Shown here: positions 8,741 to 17,373 of the stretch, piece after piece
Layout: the number at the start of each line of letters is the position of its first letter
Numbering within the stretch: position 1 is the stretch's first letter
DNA from: Acidimicrobiaceae bacterium
Lineage (GTDB): Bacteria > Actinomycetota > Acidimicrobiia > Acidimicrobiales > RAAP-2
NCBI GenBank assembly: GCA_003152015.1
Contig: PLZF01000047.1
Coordinates: forward strand, 61,028-125,027
DNA: 64,000 bases
Direction of reading: 5' to 3'
The notes under the pieces: generated by a model
What the model was told of the DNA's origin: nothing
The model's input: the letters and a program-made list of their open reading frames with translations, nothing else
Database searches by the model: none
Translations under genes and position numbers: made by a program

Positions 8741-9871
8741 GTGGACCTTCGCCTTTCTGATGACCAGCAGCTGTTTCGGGAGACCACCCGGAAGTTCCTC
8801 GAGAGCACCTGCCCACTAGAAACGGTCCGCCGGTTGGCCGACGCGGAACCCGCGGGCTTCGACAAGAAGTGGTGGAAGCGCGGGGCCGAGTTGGGGTGGG
8901 TCTCGATGCTGGTGCCCGAGGAGGACGGGGGAGGATCTATCTCCGGCCACGGGCTGCTCGATCTGGTGCTGGTAGCCGAGGAGATGGGCCGGCTGGTCTC
9001 ACCGGGACCGTTGGTTCCTACCAATGTGGTGGCCGCGGCTCTGGCCCGGTCGGGCACGCCGACCCAACGCCGGGAGTTCCTCCCTGGTCTGGTGAATGGG
9101 GATACCGTCGCCGCCTGGTGCCTGGGAACGCCGGTGGCCGGCATCGACACCGCGGGAGGACGGGTGGAGGCCGCCCCCCGCGACGGCGGCTATGTGCTCG
9201 ACGGGGTGACCGGACCGGTGGAAGCCGGTGGCCAAGCCGATCTCTACCTGGTCACGATTCACACAGGTGACGGTGTGACCCAGTGTGTGGTGCCGTCGGA
9301 TACCCCGGGTGTGGCCGTGGGCCCGGCCCACGGACTCGATCTGGTCCGGCGTTATGCCCAGGTCCGCTTCGACCAGGTGGTCGTACCCCCGGATGGCGTT
9401 CTCGGCGTAGCGGGCGATGCAGCCTCCGACGCCGAGCGTCAGCTGCAGATTGCGGTGGTCCTCCAGGTCGCGGAGATGGTCGGAGCCCTCGATCGGGCCT
9501 TTGAGTTCACCGTCGAGTACGCATTCGACCGGTATTCCTTCGGCCGCCCGTTGGCGTCGTATCAGGCTCTGAAGCATCGGTTCGCGGACATGAAGACGTG
9601 GCTCGAGGCGTCCCAGGCCACTGCCGCTGCCGCCGCCCGGGCGGTGGACACCGAGTCGCCGTTGGCGCCGGAGTTGGCCAGCGTGGCCAAGTCCTACGTC
9701 GGCGAGCGCGGACCGGCCATTCTGCAGGACTGCGTGCAACTTCACGGCGGGATCGGTGTGACATGGGACCACGACCTTCATCTCTACCTCCGCCGGGTGG
9801 TCACCGACCGCTCCCAGTTCGGAACCCCATCCGACCACCGGGAGCGGGTGGCCGTGGCCATGGGGATGTAG
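8741..9871 (+). CDS. Acyl-CoA dehydrogenase, subunit 1 of a pair
   Basis: 376 residues, GTG start right after the P450 stop. It has the acyl-CoA dehydrogenase fold: N-terminal helical part (LRLSDDQQLFRETTRKFLES), the middle beta domain and a C-terminal part with LQDCVQLHGGIGVTWDHDL. No YEGT-type catalytic Glu is evident at the C-terminus. Neighbouring acyl-CoA dehydrogenase genes in actinobacteria often form alpha2beta2 enzymes in which only one subunit is catalytic, as in the steroid enzymes ChsE4-ChsE5 and FadE28-FadE29. The next gene, 9 bases on, is the likely partner. Confidence 0.88.
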   Translation: MDLRLSDDQQLFRETTRKFLESTCPLETVRRLADAEPAGFDKKWWKRGAELGWVSMLVPEEDGGGSISGHGLLDLVLVAEEMGRLVSPGPLVPTNVVAAALARSGTPTQRREFLPGLVNGDTVAAWCLGTPVAGIDTAGGRVEAAPRDGGYVLDGVTGPVEAGGQADLYLVTIHTGDGVTQCVVPSDTPGVAVGPAHGLDLVRRYAQVRFDQVVVPPDGVLGVAGDAASDAERQLQIAVVLQVAEMVGALDRAFEFTVEYAFDRYSFGRPLASYQALKHRFADMKTWLEASQATAAAAARAVDTESPLAPELASVAKSYVGERGPAILQDCVQLHGGIGVTWDHDLHLYLRRVVTDRSQFGTPSDHRERVAVAMGM

Positions 9872-9880
9872 GAGAGGGCA

Positions 9881-11152
9881 ATGAGCACCACCGATACCGA
9901 CGGCATCGCCGAAGCCGGAGACGACGGCGGGGAGTCCGTGGAGTCGTTCCGCACCCGGGCCCGGGCGTGGCTGGCCGACACCATGCCGCCTCTTCCCGAC
10001 GGCGCCACCAATCAGCTCCTGGCCCGAGAAGACGAGTCTGGCGAGAGGGCCCGTCGGCTCCAGCGGCTTCTCTTTGACGGCGGTTTCGCGGGGATCTCCT
10101 TCCCGGCCGCCTATGGCGGCCAAGGCCTGAGCCGGGCCCACCAGCGGGCGTTCACCCAGGAGTCCCTGCCTTACCAGATGCCCACGGTGTTCAACGTTCC
10201 CACCCTGTCCATTCTGGCGCCGACCTTGCTCGACTTCGGTACCGAGGAGCAGAAGGTCCGGTACATCCCGGCCATGTTGTCCGGTGACGAGTTGTGGGTG
10301 CAGTTCCTCTCGGAGCCCAGCGGCGGTTCGGACCTGGCGGGGCTGGTCACCAGGGCCACCCGGGATGGCGACGTCTTTGTGCTCAACGGATCGAAGATCT
10401 GGAGCTCAGGTGCCTTCCGCTCCGACTATTCGCTGTGCCTGGCCCGCACGGACTGGAAGGTGCCCAAGCACCGCGGTCTCACCATGTTCATCCTGAAGAT
10501 CCACCAGCCCGGCATCGAAGTGCGGCAGATCAAGATGGTGAACGGGACAGGTGAGTTCTGCCAGGAGTTCTTCGACGACGTGCTCATCCCGGCCACCGAC
10601 GTCGTCGGAGAGGTCAACGATGGCTGGACGGTGGCCTCCCGGCTTCTGTTCCATGAACGTGACGCGACGGGCGGCGGCTCTCCCTACGTCAGCGGGGTGG
10701 CCACTGCCGCCGCCGGACAGGATGGCCAACGGTCCGACCTCTTGGAGCTGGCCCGGGAAACCGGCCAGACCGCCGATCCCCGGGTCCGCCAGCTGGTGGC
10801 TGAGGCCCGGGTCAACGACCGGGTGCAGAGCCAACTGGTCGAGCGGGTGACCACCGGCATTCGCACCGGCGCATTCCCGCTCCCGGCGGGCGCCATACCC
10901 AGCCTCTTTGCCGCCACCAACACCGAGCGCCACTTCGACATCGGCCTCGAGATCGCCGGGGCCGGGGCCGGGGCCTGGATCGACGACGATGCCGACCGAT
11001 GGGGGGAGACCTACTTGCTCCGACAGGGACTCAGCTTGGGCGGAGGTAGCAACGAGATGCAACGCAATATCATCAGCGAGCGGGTATTGGGGATGCCGCG
11101 GGAGTACGCCGCCGATCGCGACAAGCCCTTCGACGAGGTTCGCCACAACTAG
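9881..11152 (+). CDS. Acyl-CoA dehydrogenase, subunit 2 of a pair
   Basis: 423 residues. It has SEPSGGSDLAGLVT in the flavin/acyl binding region, the substrate-domain motif NGSKIWSSGAF, and the C-terminal ending LGGGSNEMQRNIISERVLG, typical of the longer acyl-CoA dehydrogenases in heteromeric pairs. The ATG has a good ribosome binding site (AGGAGAG). It dehydrogenates an acyl-CoA to the enoyl-CoA, passing electrons to an electron-transfer flavoprotein not encoded here. It is the last gene of the run that includes the P450 at 7532. Confidence 0.9.
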   Translation: MSTTDTDGIAEAGDDGGESVESFRTRARAWLADTMPPLPDGATNQLLAREDESGERARRLQRLLFDGGFAGISFPAAYGGQGLSRAHQRAFTQESLPYQMPTVFNVPTLSILAPTLLDFGTEEQKVRYIPAMLSGDELWVQFLSEPSGGSDLAGLVTRATRDGDVFVLNGSKIWSSGAFRSDYSLCLARTDWKVPKHRGLTMFILKIHQPGIEVRQIKMVNGTGEFCQEFFDDVLIPATDVVGEVNDGWTVASRLLFHERDATGGGSPYVSGVATAAAGQDGQRSDLLELARETGQTADPRVRQLVAEARVNDRVQSQLVERVTTGIRTGAFPLPAGAIPSLFAATNTERHFDIGLEIAGAGAGAWIDDDADRWGETYLLRQGLSLGGGSNEMQRNIISERVLGMPREYAADRDKPFDEVRHN

Positions 11153-11165
11153 TCGTGCCGCATCA

Positions 11166-11186
11166 GGCAACGTTTGCCCCGTTTTC
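11166..11186 (+). terminator. Possible weak intrinsic terminator
   Basis: Just after the acyl-CoA dehydrogenase stop, GGCAA-CGT-TTGCC forms a 5-bp stem with a 3-base loop, followed by CCGTTTT. The stem is short, so this is tentative. Confidence 0.35.
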
Positions 11187-11249
11187 CGCACACTGCTGGT
11201 GGAACAGCACCTACGGCATGTGCCCCCAGCAAGGGCGACATCCAACCGG

Positions 11250-11423
11250 GGTGCAGGGGCGGTTTGGGGCTCGCAACCAACGCCATCACAACGACCTACG
11301 CAGGCTGCTCGCTCGAGCATCTCTCATCCCAACTGAGATACTGGCCTACGACGAGGCAGCTGCGCTCTATCGAGTTGCCGACGCAGTGGCGAAACCGTTA
11401 GGAAGCTAATCGGCCACAACACT
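11250..11423 (+). pseudogene. Frameshifted remnant of a VapC-family PIN-domain toxin
   Basis: In one frame the region reads GARNQRHHNDLRRLLARAS and then YDEAAALYR, and hits a stop at 11409. From 11376 a second frame continues CRRSGETVRKLIGHN. Joined, these reproduce the order seen in actinobacterial VapC toxins, where an AAxLYRxCRRxGETVRKL block precedes the last acidic residues of the PIN domain. One lost base between LYR and CRR explains the break. The N-terminal part with the first PIN Asp and any vapB antitoxin are not recognisable. This is a decayed gene; the similarity is from memory of the family. Confidence 0.65.
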
Positions 11424-11600
11424 GGCTTACTGGTTCGTCCGGAACGTCCCAAAGTGCCTGATTCCGGGCGGGACAACGATCGCAAGCACGAGGTCGATTC
11501 AGTAAGACACGACCGTCCGGGGACACTCAGGCGCAAGCAGGCAAACATTGCCGTTCACACCACAACCAGTTGCCCACCCGAAAGGCGTCGGCCTCTCGGT
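11424..11600. other. Intergenic region without recognisable gene
   Basis: The stretch between the vapC relic and the amidohydrolase stop holds no ORF with coding character that I can support. Its base composition is less GC-biased than its neighbours, consistent with decayed or imported DNA. Confidence 0.5.
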
Positions 11601-12803
11601 TCAGGCGGCGGTGTCGAAGCCCATCAGACGGTTCAGGTTCCCGCCCATGATCTTGGCGACATCATCGGCCGGGAGCGAGTGCAACTCGTCCACGAAGCTG
11701 AGGGGGTCGGCCATGCCCTCGGGGTGCGGGTAGTCGGATCCGAACAGCACCCGGTCGGCGCCTAGGAGTTCGATCAGTCCCACCGGGTCTTCCTCGTGGA
11801 ACGGATGCACGTAGATATTTCGCTTGAACACCTCGACCGGGTCCTCATCGAAGGAGTGCGGGGCTGACGAGTAGGCGTGCTCCATGTCCCGAATCAAGGG
11901 GCGTACCCAGTTGCTGCCGTTCTCCACCGGGGCGAACCGCAGCTCCGGGAAGCGGCTGCACAGGCCGTGGCCGATGAGCGACGCCATGGTGTCCACGATC
12001 GGCCGGCCCATGTGGCCGACGATGGCCATGAACCCCGAGCCGCCCTTGAACGGGGTCATCTCCCCCCGGGTGACCCCTTCCCACTCGTTCATGTACCGCT
12101 GGTATCCACTGTCGGAAGCGTGCATGCCCACCGGGATACCGGCTTCGACCACCAGCTTCCAGAACGGGTCGAACTCCGGCAATGCCATGGAGCGGGGTCC
12201 CATGAACCCGGGCACCGGGGCCGGGCGGATGAGGATGATTTTGGCTCCGTGCTCGAGCACCCACTCGAGCTCCTCGATGGCCTGCTCCACAATGCCGAGG
12301 TGAATTACCGGGGTGGGGAAGATCCGGTTCTCGTAGTTGAAGGTCCAGTGCTCGTGCATCCACTGGTTGAGGGCATGGACCACCGCATGGGTGGCCGGCG
12401 GATCACCACGGAGGCGCTCCTCGAGGAGGCTGGCCAACGTGGGCCACATGAGCGCTCGGTCGATACCCAGTTCGTCCATGAGTTTGAGGCGGGGCTCGGG
12501 GGCGCTGAAGCCGGGCAGGGACTGGATGGGCTTGCCCATGATTTCGCGCCGAGATTTTCCCTCGGGGTTGCCGGACTTGAAGTACTCCTCCTGGGCGCCG
12601 GGGGCAGCCACCACTTCGAAGGTGGGATTGGGGATGTAATTGCTGATCAGCCCGCCCACCGCGATCTTGGTGCGCCCGTTGAGTTCCACATATTGGATGA
12701 GCCCGGCGTACTCCGGCGGCAGGAATTTGGTGAACGCATCAGTGGTCTCGTACAGATGGTTATCGGCGTCGAAGACCGGAAAATCCAACGTTCGTGGAGA
12801 CAT
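11601..12803 (-). CDS. Amidohydrolase family protein (amidohydrolase 2 type)
   Basis: 400 residues. The N-terminal FPVFDADNHLYE carries the DxxxH variant metal-binding motif of the amidohydrolase-2/decarboxylase TIM barrels. Further along come the PTPVIHLG segment, the GMHASDSGYQ strand and the late FGSDYPHPEG motif with a conserved Asp. Members hydrolyse or decarboxylate small ring or lactone substrates and often occur in aromatic or steroid degradation clusters. I prefer the ATG at 12803, which lies 8 bases after GAAGGG; ATG 12809 is the alternative. It is divergent from the ferredoxin at 13003. Confidence 0.85.
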   Translation of the reverse strand: MSPRTLDFPVFDADNHLYETTDAFTKFLPPEYAGLIQYVELNGRTKIAVGGLISNYIPNPTFEVVAAPGAQEEYFKSGNPEGKSRREIMGKPIQSLPGFSAPEPRLKLMDELGIDRALMWPTLASLLEERLRGDPPATHAVVHALNQWMHEHWTFNYENRIFPTPVIHLGIVEQAIEELEWVLEHGAKIILIRPAPVPGFMGPRSMALPEFDPFWKLVVEAGIPVGMHASDSGYQRYMNEWEGVTRGEMTPFKGGSGFMAIVGHMGRPIVDTMASLIGHGLCSRFPELRFAPVENGSNWVRPLIRDMEHAYSSAPHSFDEDPVEVFKRNIYVHPFHEEDPVGLIELLGADRVLFGSDYPHPEGMADPLSFVDELHSLPADDVAKIMGGNLNRLMGFDTAA

Positions 12804-12989
12804 GGCCATCGCCCTTCTCTCGTGGGATGCATCCGCCGGATCCCAACAAACCGGGATGGCGGCAGTGCAGCGGTGGAGCTCTCTTGCGGAACCTGTCGGC
12901 GATGATACCAGCGCAGAGGCGCCCGCGGAAATGGCATTTGCGGTGAGGAATGAGTCTGGGAGAAGGTGGCCTGAGTGGAACCCATTCTG

Positions 12990-12995
12990 TACACT
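12990..12995 (+). promoter_or_regulatory. -10 box of a leaderless promoter (TACACT)
   Basis: TACACT lies 7 bases before the ATG of the ferredoxin gene at 13003, with no Shine-Dalgarno sequence. It lies in the 199-base gap between divergent genes, so it is well placed to drive the long + strand run. Confidence 0.6.
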
Positions 12996-13002
12996 CGGAC
13001 CG

Positions 13003-13194
13003 ATGCGGGTGATCGTGGATTGGGAGTTGTGCGAGTCGAACGCACTGTGTATGGCCGCGGCCCCCGAGGTCTTCGAGGTGCGCGACGACGACCTTCTCTA
13101 TGTGCTGATCGAGGAACCCGGCGAGGAGCTCCGATCGAAGGTGGAACTGGCGGTCAGGTCGTGTCCTATGACGGCGCTGAGCATCGCCGAGTAA
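13003..13194 (+). CDS. Small P450-type ferredoxin
   Basis: 63 residues. The spacing C-x5-C (CESNALC) followed much later by CP (SCPMTAL) is the three-cysteine pattern of single-cluster ferredoxins that feed actinobacterial P450s, usually [3Fe-4S]. The APEVFEV segment after the second Cys is typical. It transfers electrons from a reductase to a P450. It is not adjacent to a P450; the nearest on this strand is at 7532. It starts the + strand run that continues with ligase, crotonase and thiolase genes. A longer frame upstream is ignored because the ferredoxin fold starts at this Met. Confidence 0.88.
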   Translation: MRVIVDWELCESNALCMAAAPEVFEVRDDDLLYVLIEEPGEELRSKVELAVRSCPMTALSIAE

Positions 13195-13208
13195 CTGAGC
13201 ATCGCCGA
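13177..13208. repeat. 14-bp direct repeat, 18-bp period
   Basis: CTGAGCATCGCCGA occurs at 13177-13190 and again at 13195-13208, separated by GTAA. The first copy encodes the end of the ferredoxin and the second lies just after its stop, as from a small tandem duplication. Confidence 0.9.
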
Positions 13209-13252
13209 TGGGAGCGGTCCGGATTGCCGGCGGTTTCGACGGGAGTGGAGAG

Positions 13253-14770
13253 ATGACCATGTCACCGACGGTGGACCCGGCACTACCCGAAGAAGAAATC
13301 CCCTACGGGACGCGCTTGCACCAGGTGGCCGAGTTGCGGCGCCCGGACGTGGCCATCGTGTTCGTTGCCGAAGACGGCAGTGAACGGAAGGTGAACTGGG
13401 GCGAGGTCGATGATCGGTCGACCCAACTGGCGCGGGTCTTCGTGGAGGAGGGATTGGGTGCCGGGGACTTCTTGGCGGTCTGCCTCAAGAACTCCCCCGA
13501 ACACCTCGTTGCCTGTTTCGCCGGGTGGAAGGTGGGGGCCACGGTGGTGCCCATGCGCTGGGACCTGCCCGATTGGGAGCTGAACCGTTTGCTCGGGGTG
13601 CTGAAACCGGCCGTCGTGGTGGGGGCCGACCAGATCGAGTGGCTGGAGAGGAGCCGTTCGGAGTCGACCGAGCTGCTCCCCGACGCCATCGCCCCCCACG
13701 GGTGGGGCATGTGCAGTTCGGGATCGACCGGGGCACCGAAGATCATCCTCCAGAAGGACGCGGCGGTGTTCCTCCCGGCCATGGCGGTCACCTCGACGGT
13801 GGTCGAGTCGTTCGGCCCGCTGTCCAAACCCCAGCTGGTGCTGGTGCCGGCCCCGCTCTACCACGCCAACGGGTTCACCGCCGTCCGGAACCTGATGGCG
13901 GGGGACCCCATCGTGTTGCTGGAGCGGTTCAACGCCGCCCTCATCGTCGATCTCATCGAGCGGCACCGGATCACCGGCTTCATCGCCGCCACCCCCATGC
14001 TGCAGCGCCTCGCCCAGTTGCCCGACATCGCAGAGCGGGACCTCTCCAGCCTCACCTGGGTGCAGCAGGGAGCCGCCTCCCTCCCCATCTGGCTGGGCCG
14101 GTTCTGGATCGACCTGGTCGGGCCCGAGCACTTCTACCTCTCCTACGGGTCCTCGGAGGGCGCCGGGCTGGTGGTCTGCCGGGGTGACCAGTGGCTCGAC
14201 CACCCCGGCACCCTGGGCCGGGGATTCACCGACACCGAGGTCCGCATCATCGGTGCCGACGGCCAGACCCTTCCGGTCGGCGAGATCGGCGGTATCTACC
14301 TCAAGCGACCCCAGGGCCCGGCGGCCATGTACGTGGGCGACGACGTCCCGGCCATGGAGACGACCCCTGACAATTTCGTCACGGTGGGGGACATGGGGTG
14401 GCTCGATGAAGACGGGTATCTGTTTATGGCCGACCGACGGGTCGACATGATCGTCACCGGCGGGGCCAACGTCTTTCCCGCCGAGGTGGAGGAGGCGCTG
14501 AGCGAGCACCCCGGCATCGTCGACGTGGTGGTGGTCGGTCTGCGCGACCCGGAGTGGGGACGGCGGGTTCACGCCATTGTGCAAGCCCGTGATGCCACGG
14601 TGGGTGCCGACCAAGTGATCGAGTTCGCCCGGGACCGGCTGGCCCCGTACAAGGTTCCGAAGACCGTCGAGTTCGTCGACATCATTCCGCGCAGTGAGGC
14701 CATGAAAGTGAATCGGGCCCAACTCACCGCCGAGCGCGACGACGCGGTGTCCGTCGAAGATGGCCGGTGA
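13253..14770 (+). CDS. Class I adenylate-forming acyl-CoA ligase
   Basis: About 505 residues. The ATP-binding loop (CSSGSTGAPKIILQK), the adenylation motif (YGSSEGAGLV), the hinge region (GDMGWLDEDGYLFMADR, then VTGGANVFPAEVEE) and the C-terminal catalytic Lys region (SEAMKVNRAQL) are all visible. It activates a carboxylic acid to its acyl-CoA through an acyl-AMP. The ATG at 13253 follows GGGAGTGGAGAG. With the flanking ferredoxin and crotonase it probably starts CoA-linked degradation. The acid is unknown. Confidence 0.9.
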   Translation: MTMSPTVDPALPEEEIPYGTRLHQVAELRRPDVAIVFVAEDGSERKVNWGEVDDRSTQLARVFVEEGLGAGDFLAVCLKNSPEHLVACFAGWKVGATVVPMRWDLPDWELNRLLGVLKPAVVVGADQIEWLERSRSESTELLPDAIAPHGWGMCSSGSTGAPKIILQKDAAVFLPAMAVTSTVVESFGPLSKPQLVLVPAPLYHANGFTAVRNLMAGDPIVLLERFNAALIVDLIERHRITGFIAATPMLQRLAQLPDIAERDLSSLTWVQQGAASLPIWLGRFWIDLVGPEHFYLSYGSSEGAGLVVCRGDQWLDHPGTLGRGFTDTEVRIIGADGQTLPVGEIGGIYLKRPQGPAAMYVGDDVPAMETTPDNFVTVGDMGWLDEDGYLFMADRRVDMIVTGGANVFPAEVEEALSEHPGIVDVVVVGLRDPEWGRRVHAIVQARDATVGADQVIEFARDRLAPYKVPKTVEFVDIIPRSEAMKVNRAQLTAERDDAVSVEDGR

Positions 14771-14866
14771 CCGAATGCCGGCTCAACTAGGTGGCCCTAT
14801 CAGGACTGAGCTATACCGTGCCGAGTTGGCGGCGCGGCCGATACGACGAGAAGGGGAGTTTCGAAG

Positions 14867-15784
14867 ATGACCGAATACAAATACGTCACCTATGAGGAAT
14901 TGGAGGGCGGCCAGGTCGTTCGTATTCTCCTCAACCGCCCCGACACACGGAACGCTCAGAACCGCGGGCTTCTGGTCGATCTCGATGATGCCTTCGGCCG
15001 AGCCGAGGAGGACGACCGGGTACGGGTGGTCATCCTCGGCGGGGTCGGGCCGCTCTTCTCCTCCGGGCACGACATGGGCTCCAAGGAAGCCATGGCCGAG
15101 CGCCGTCCCGGACCGGACCAACACCGCACTGCCACCATCAATGGGGCCACCCGCGAGGGAACAGAGGCGCGCATGCTCCAAGAGTGGCACTACTACTTCC
15201 AGAACACGATGAGATGGCGGAACCTGCGGAAGATCACCGTGGCGCAAGTGCAGGGAACCGTGTACTCGGCCGGGCTCATGCTCATGTGGGCCTGCGATCT
15301 CATCGTGGCCGCCGACGACGTGTACTTCGCCGACGTGGTGGGTACTCGGCTCGGGATGTGTGGGATGGAGTACTTCGGGCACCCGTGGGAGTTCGGGCCG
15401 CGTCGGACCAAGGAGCTCATGCTGACCGGCGATGCCATCGACGTCGAAGAAGCGCACCGGCTGGGGATGGTGAGCAAAATCTTCCCCGTCGCCGAGTTGA
15501 CGGAGCAGACCCTCGCCTACGCCCGTCGCATCGCCAACGTCCCCACCATGACGGCGCTGATGATCAAGGAGTCGGTGAACCAGACGGTGGACAACATGGG
15601 CTTCTACAATTCGCTGCAGGCCTGCTTCAACCTCCACCAGCTGAATCATTCCCACTGGGCCGAGATCCACGACAGCAAATACCCGGTGGCGGAGCCTGAC
15701 GATGGTGTTCCCAATTGGAAGAATGCCCCCCCGGTCCGGTTGGCAGTGAAGGATGCGGTGGAAGGACCCGTTGCGGCCCGGTGA
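14867..15784 (+). CDS. Crotonase-family protein, long variant
   Basis: 305 residues. It has VRILLNRPDTRNAQNRG, the first oxyanion-hole segment (GVGPLFSSGHDMGS) and the second (GTVYSAGLMLMWACDLIVA). It is longer than standard crotonases because of an insertion (about 85-125) before the second motif, and the usual IPGAGGT stretch is replaced by GMEYFGHPWEFG. The gene at 23799 has the same architecture, so the two form a subgroup. The reaction cannot be fixed: hydratase, isomerase or C-C hydrolase. The ATG has a strong ribosome binding site (AAGGGGAG). Confidence 0.85.
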   Translation: MTEYKYVTYEELEGGQVVRILLNRPDTRNAQNRGLLVDLDDAFGRAEEDDRVRVVILGGVGPLFSSGHDMGSKEAMAERRPGPDQHRTATINGATREGTEARMLQEWHYYFQNTMRWRNLRKITVAQVQGTVYSAGLMLMWACDLIVAADDVYFADVVGTRLGMCGMEYFGHPWEFGPRRTKELMLTGDAIDVEEAHRLGMVSKIFPVAELTEQTLAYARRIANVPTMTALMIKESVNQTVDNMGFYNSLQACFNLHQLNHSHWAEIHDSKYPVAEPDDGVPNWKNAPPVRLAVKDAVEGPVAAR

Positions 15785-17331
15785 GACTTCGACCGACCTA
15801 CCGCCAGGCTGACGCCACGCGGTACCGGCGTCCCGGTGGTGCCTGGGACGTCCCGACACTCGACCAACTACTGTCCTCACCTCGCCCGGCCAACGGCTCG
15901 GCCATTGTCGACGGGGATGTCCGACTCGATGCCGGCACCGTCGAGCGACTGGTGGCGGCGGTGTCGGCCGGGCTCCGGGCACGGGGTGTTCGCAGAGGTG
16001 ACGTGGTCACCTGGCAACTCCCCAACTGGTGGGAGGCCATCGTTCTCTTCCGGGCCTGTTGGAGATGCGGTGCGGTAGCCGCACCGATCCACCACCAGGT
16101 GGGGCCGGCCGAAGTCGCGCCGATGCTCGACTCCTTGGATCCGGTGGTGTCGTTGGCATCGACCGGGATGCCCCTGGCCGAACGAAAAGGGACCATTGGA
16201 GTCCGTAACGGAGATCCCCGCTTCGATGACCTGGTGGCCGCTCGGCCGTTACCGTCCCCTCTCGGGCGCGGAGCGGACGTGGCGGTGGTGCTGTTCACCA
16301 CCGGCTCCACCGGGCATCCCAAAGGGGTGCTGCACTCCAATCGGGGTCTGGCCTACAAGGCCCTGTCCATGACAACAGCACACGGTTTGTCGAGTACCGA
16401 CTCGGCGCTCATGCCGTCGCCGCTGGCTCACGTGTCCGGATTGTTGAACGCCGTACTCGTACCCGGGACGGCGGCCATGCCGGTGGTGTTGATGGAGAAA
16501 TGGGATCCCGAGCGGGGAGTCCGTCTGGTTGGCGAGCACGCCGTCTCATTCATGATCGGACCACCCACGCTCTTTTTGGGAATGATGGACGTGGCCGGAT
16601 CTCGGGCCCACCTGAAGAGCCTGCGGGTGGTCTCCTGCGGCGGCATGGGGGTGACCCCGGAGTTCATCGACGCGGCCCGTCGGGAGTTCGGCGCCACCGT
16701 GAAGCGCACCTATGGATCGACCGAAGCCCCGACCATCACCACCTGTACCGCCGGTGATGGAGCCGACAAGGCACGGGATACCGACGGGCACTCGGTCGGT
16801 GACGCGGTCATTCGGGTGGTGGACCCGGTCAGCAACCGCAGTGTCCCGGCCGGGGAGCGAGGGGAGGTTCTGTTGCGGGGTCCCGAGCTCTTCGTCGGCT
16901 ACGCCGACGAGGGCCAGACCAAAGAAGCTGTCCGCCGGGGATGGTTTGCCACCGGCGACCTGGGCACGCTCGACGGCGAGGGTTGGTTGACCATCGTGGG
17001 ACGGGTGAAGGACCTGATCATCAGGGCGGGCGAGAACATCGCATCGGCAGAGGTGGAACGGCTGCTCGAGCTGCATCCCGGTGTTCGCCAGGCGGTGGTG
17101 GTCGGGTGCCCGGACCAACGGGTGGGGGAGCGGGTGGCGGCGTTCATCGTGGGGGACCGCCATCTTGACGTGAAAGAGTGTCAACGCTGGTTCGCGGCCC
17201 AGGGAGTGGCCCGGTTCAAAACGCCAGAGTTGGTGGTGCACCTCGAGGAGATCCCGCTGTTGGGAATCGGGAAGCCTGACCGTCCGGCGTTGCGGGCCCG
17301 AGTGGCCGCACTGGCTCCGGCTGGCCAGTGA
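15781..17331 (+). CDS. Acyl-CoA synthetase (AMP-forming)
   Basis: 516 residues from a GTG that overlaps the upstream stop by 4 bases (GTGA), implying translational coupling with the crotonase. Motifs in order: LFTTGSTGHPKGVLHSN, YGSTEAPTI, TGDLGTLDGEGWLTIVGR, DLIIRAGENIASAEVE, and the C-terminal LGIGKPDRPAL with the likely catalytic Lys. It makes an acyl-CoA from a free acid, ATP and CoA. This is the second ligase within 5 kb, so the cluster probably handles more than one acid intermediate. Confidence 0.9.
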   Translation: MRLRPTYRQADATRYRRPGGAWDVPTLDQLLSSPRPANGSAIVDGDVRLDAGTVERLVAAVSAGLRARGVRRGDVVTWQLPNWWEAIVLFRACWRCGAVAAPIHHQVGPAEVAPMLDSLDPVVSLASTGMPLAERKGTIGVRNGDPRFDDLVAARPLPSPLGRGADVAVVLFTTGSTGHPKGVLHSNRGLAYKALSMTTAHGLSSTDSALMPSPLAHVSGLLNAVLVPGTAAMPVVLMEKWDPERGVRLVGEHAVSFMIGPPTLFLGMMDVAGSRAHLKSLRVVSCGGMGVTPEFIDAARREFGATVKRTYGSTEAPTITTCTAGDGADKARDTDGHSVGDAVIRVVDPVSNRSVPAGERGEVLLRGPELFVGYADEGQTKEAVRRGWFATGDLGTLDGEGWLTIVGRVKDLIIRAGENIASAEVERLLELHPGVRQAVVVGCPDQRVGERVAAFIVGDRHLDVKECQRWFAAQGVARFKTPELVVHLEEIPLLGIGKPDRPALRARVAALAPAGQ

Positions 17332-17373
17332 CGGCGATGACATGACAATTGATCGATCTGAAGGGAAGTGGTG

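Noticed and set aside
11155..11409. An 84-codon open frame taken as an intact gene
   Set aside because: The first 35 residues look random, and the VapC-like block breaks frame at the end. It is treated as a pseudogene relic.
13283..14722. Long open frame on the minus strand (479 codons) opposite the acyl-CoA ligase
   Set aside because: It is the antisense shadow of a clear ligase. Its translation is rich in His, Gly, Arg and Pro with no family motifs, as expected from GC-rich codon bias.
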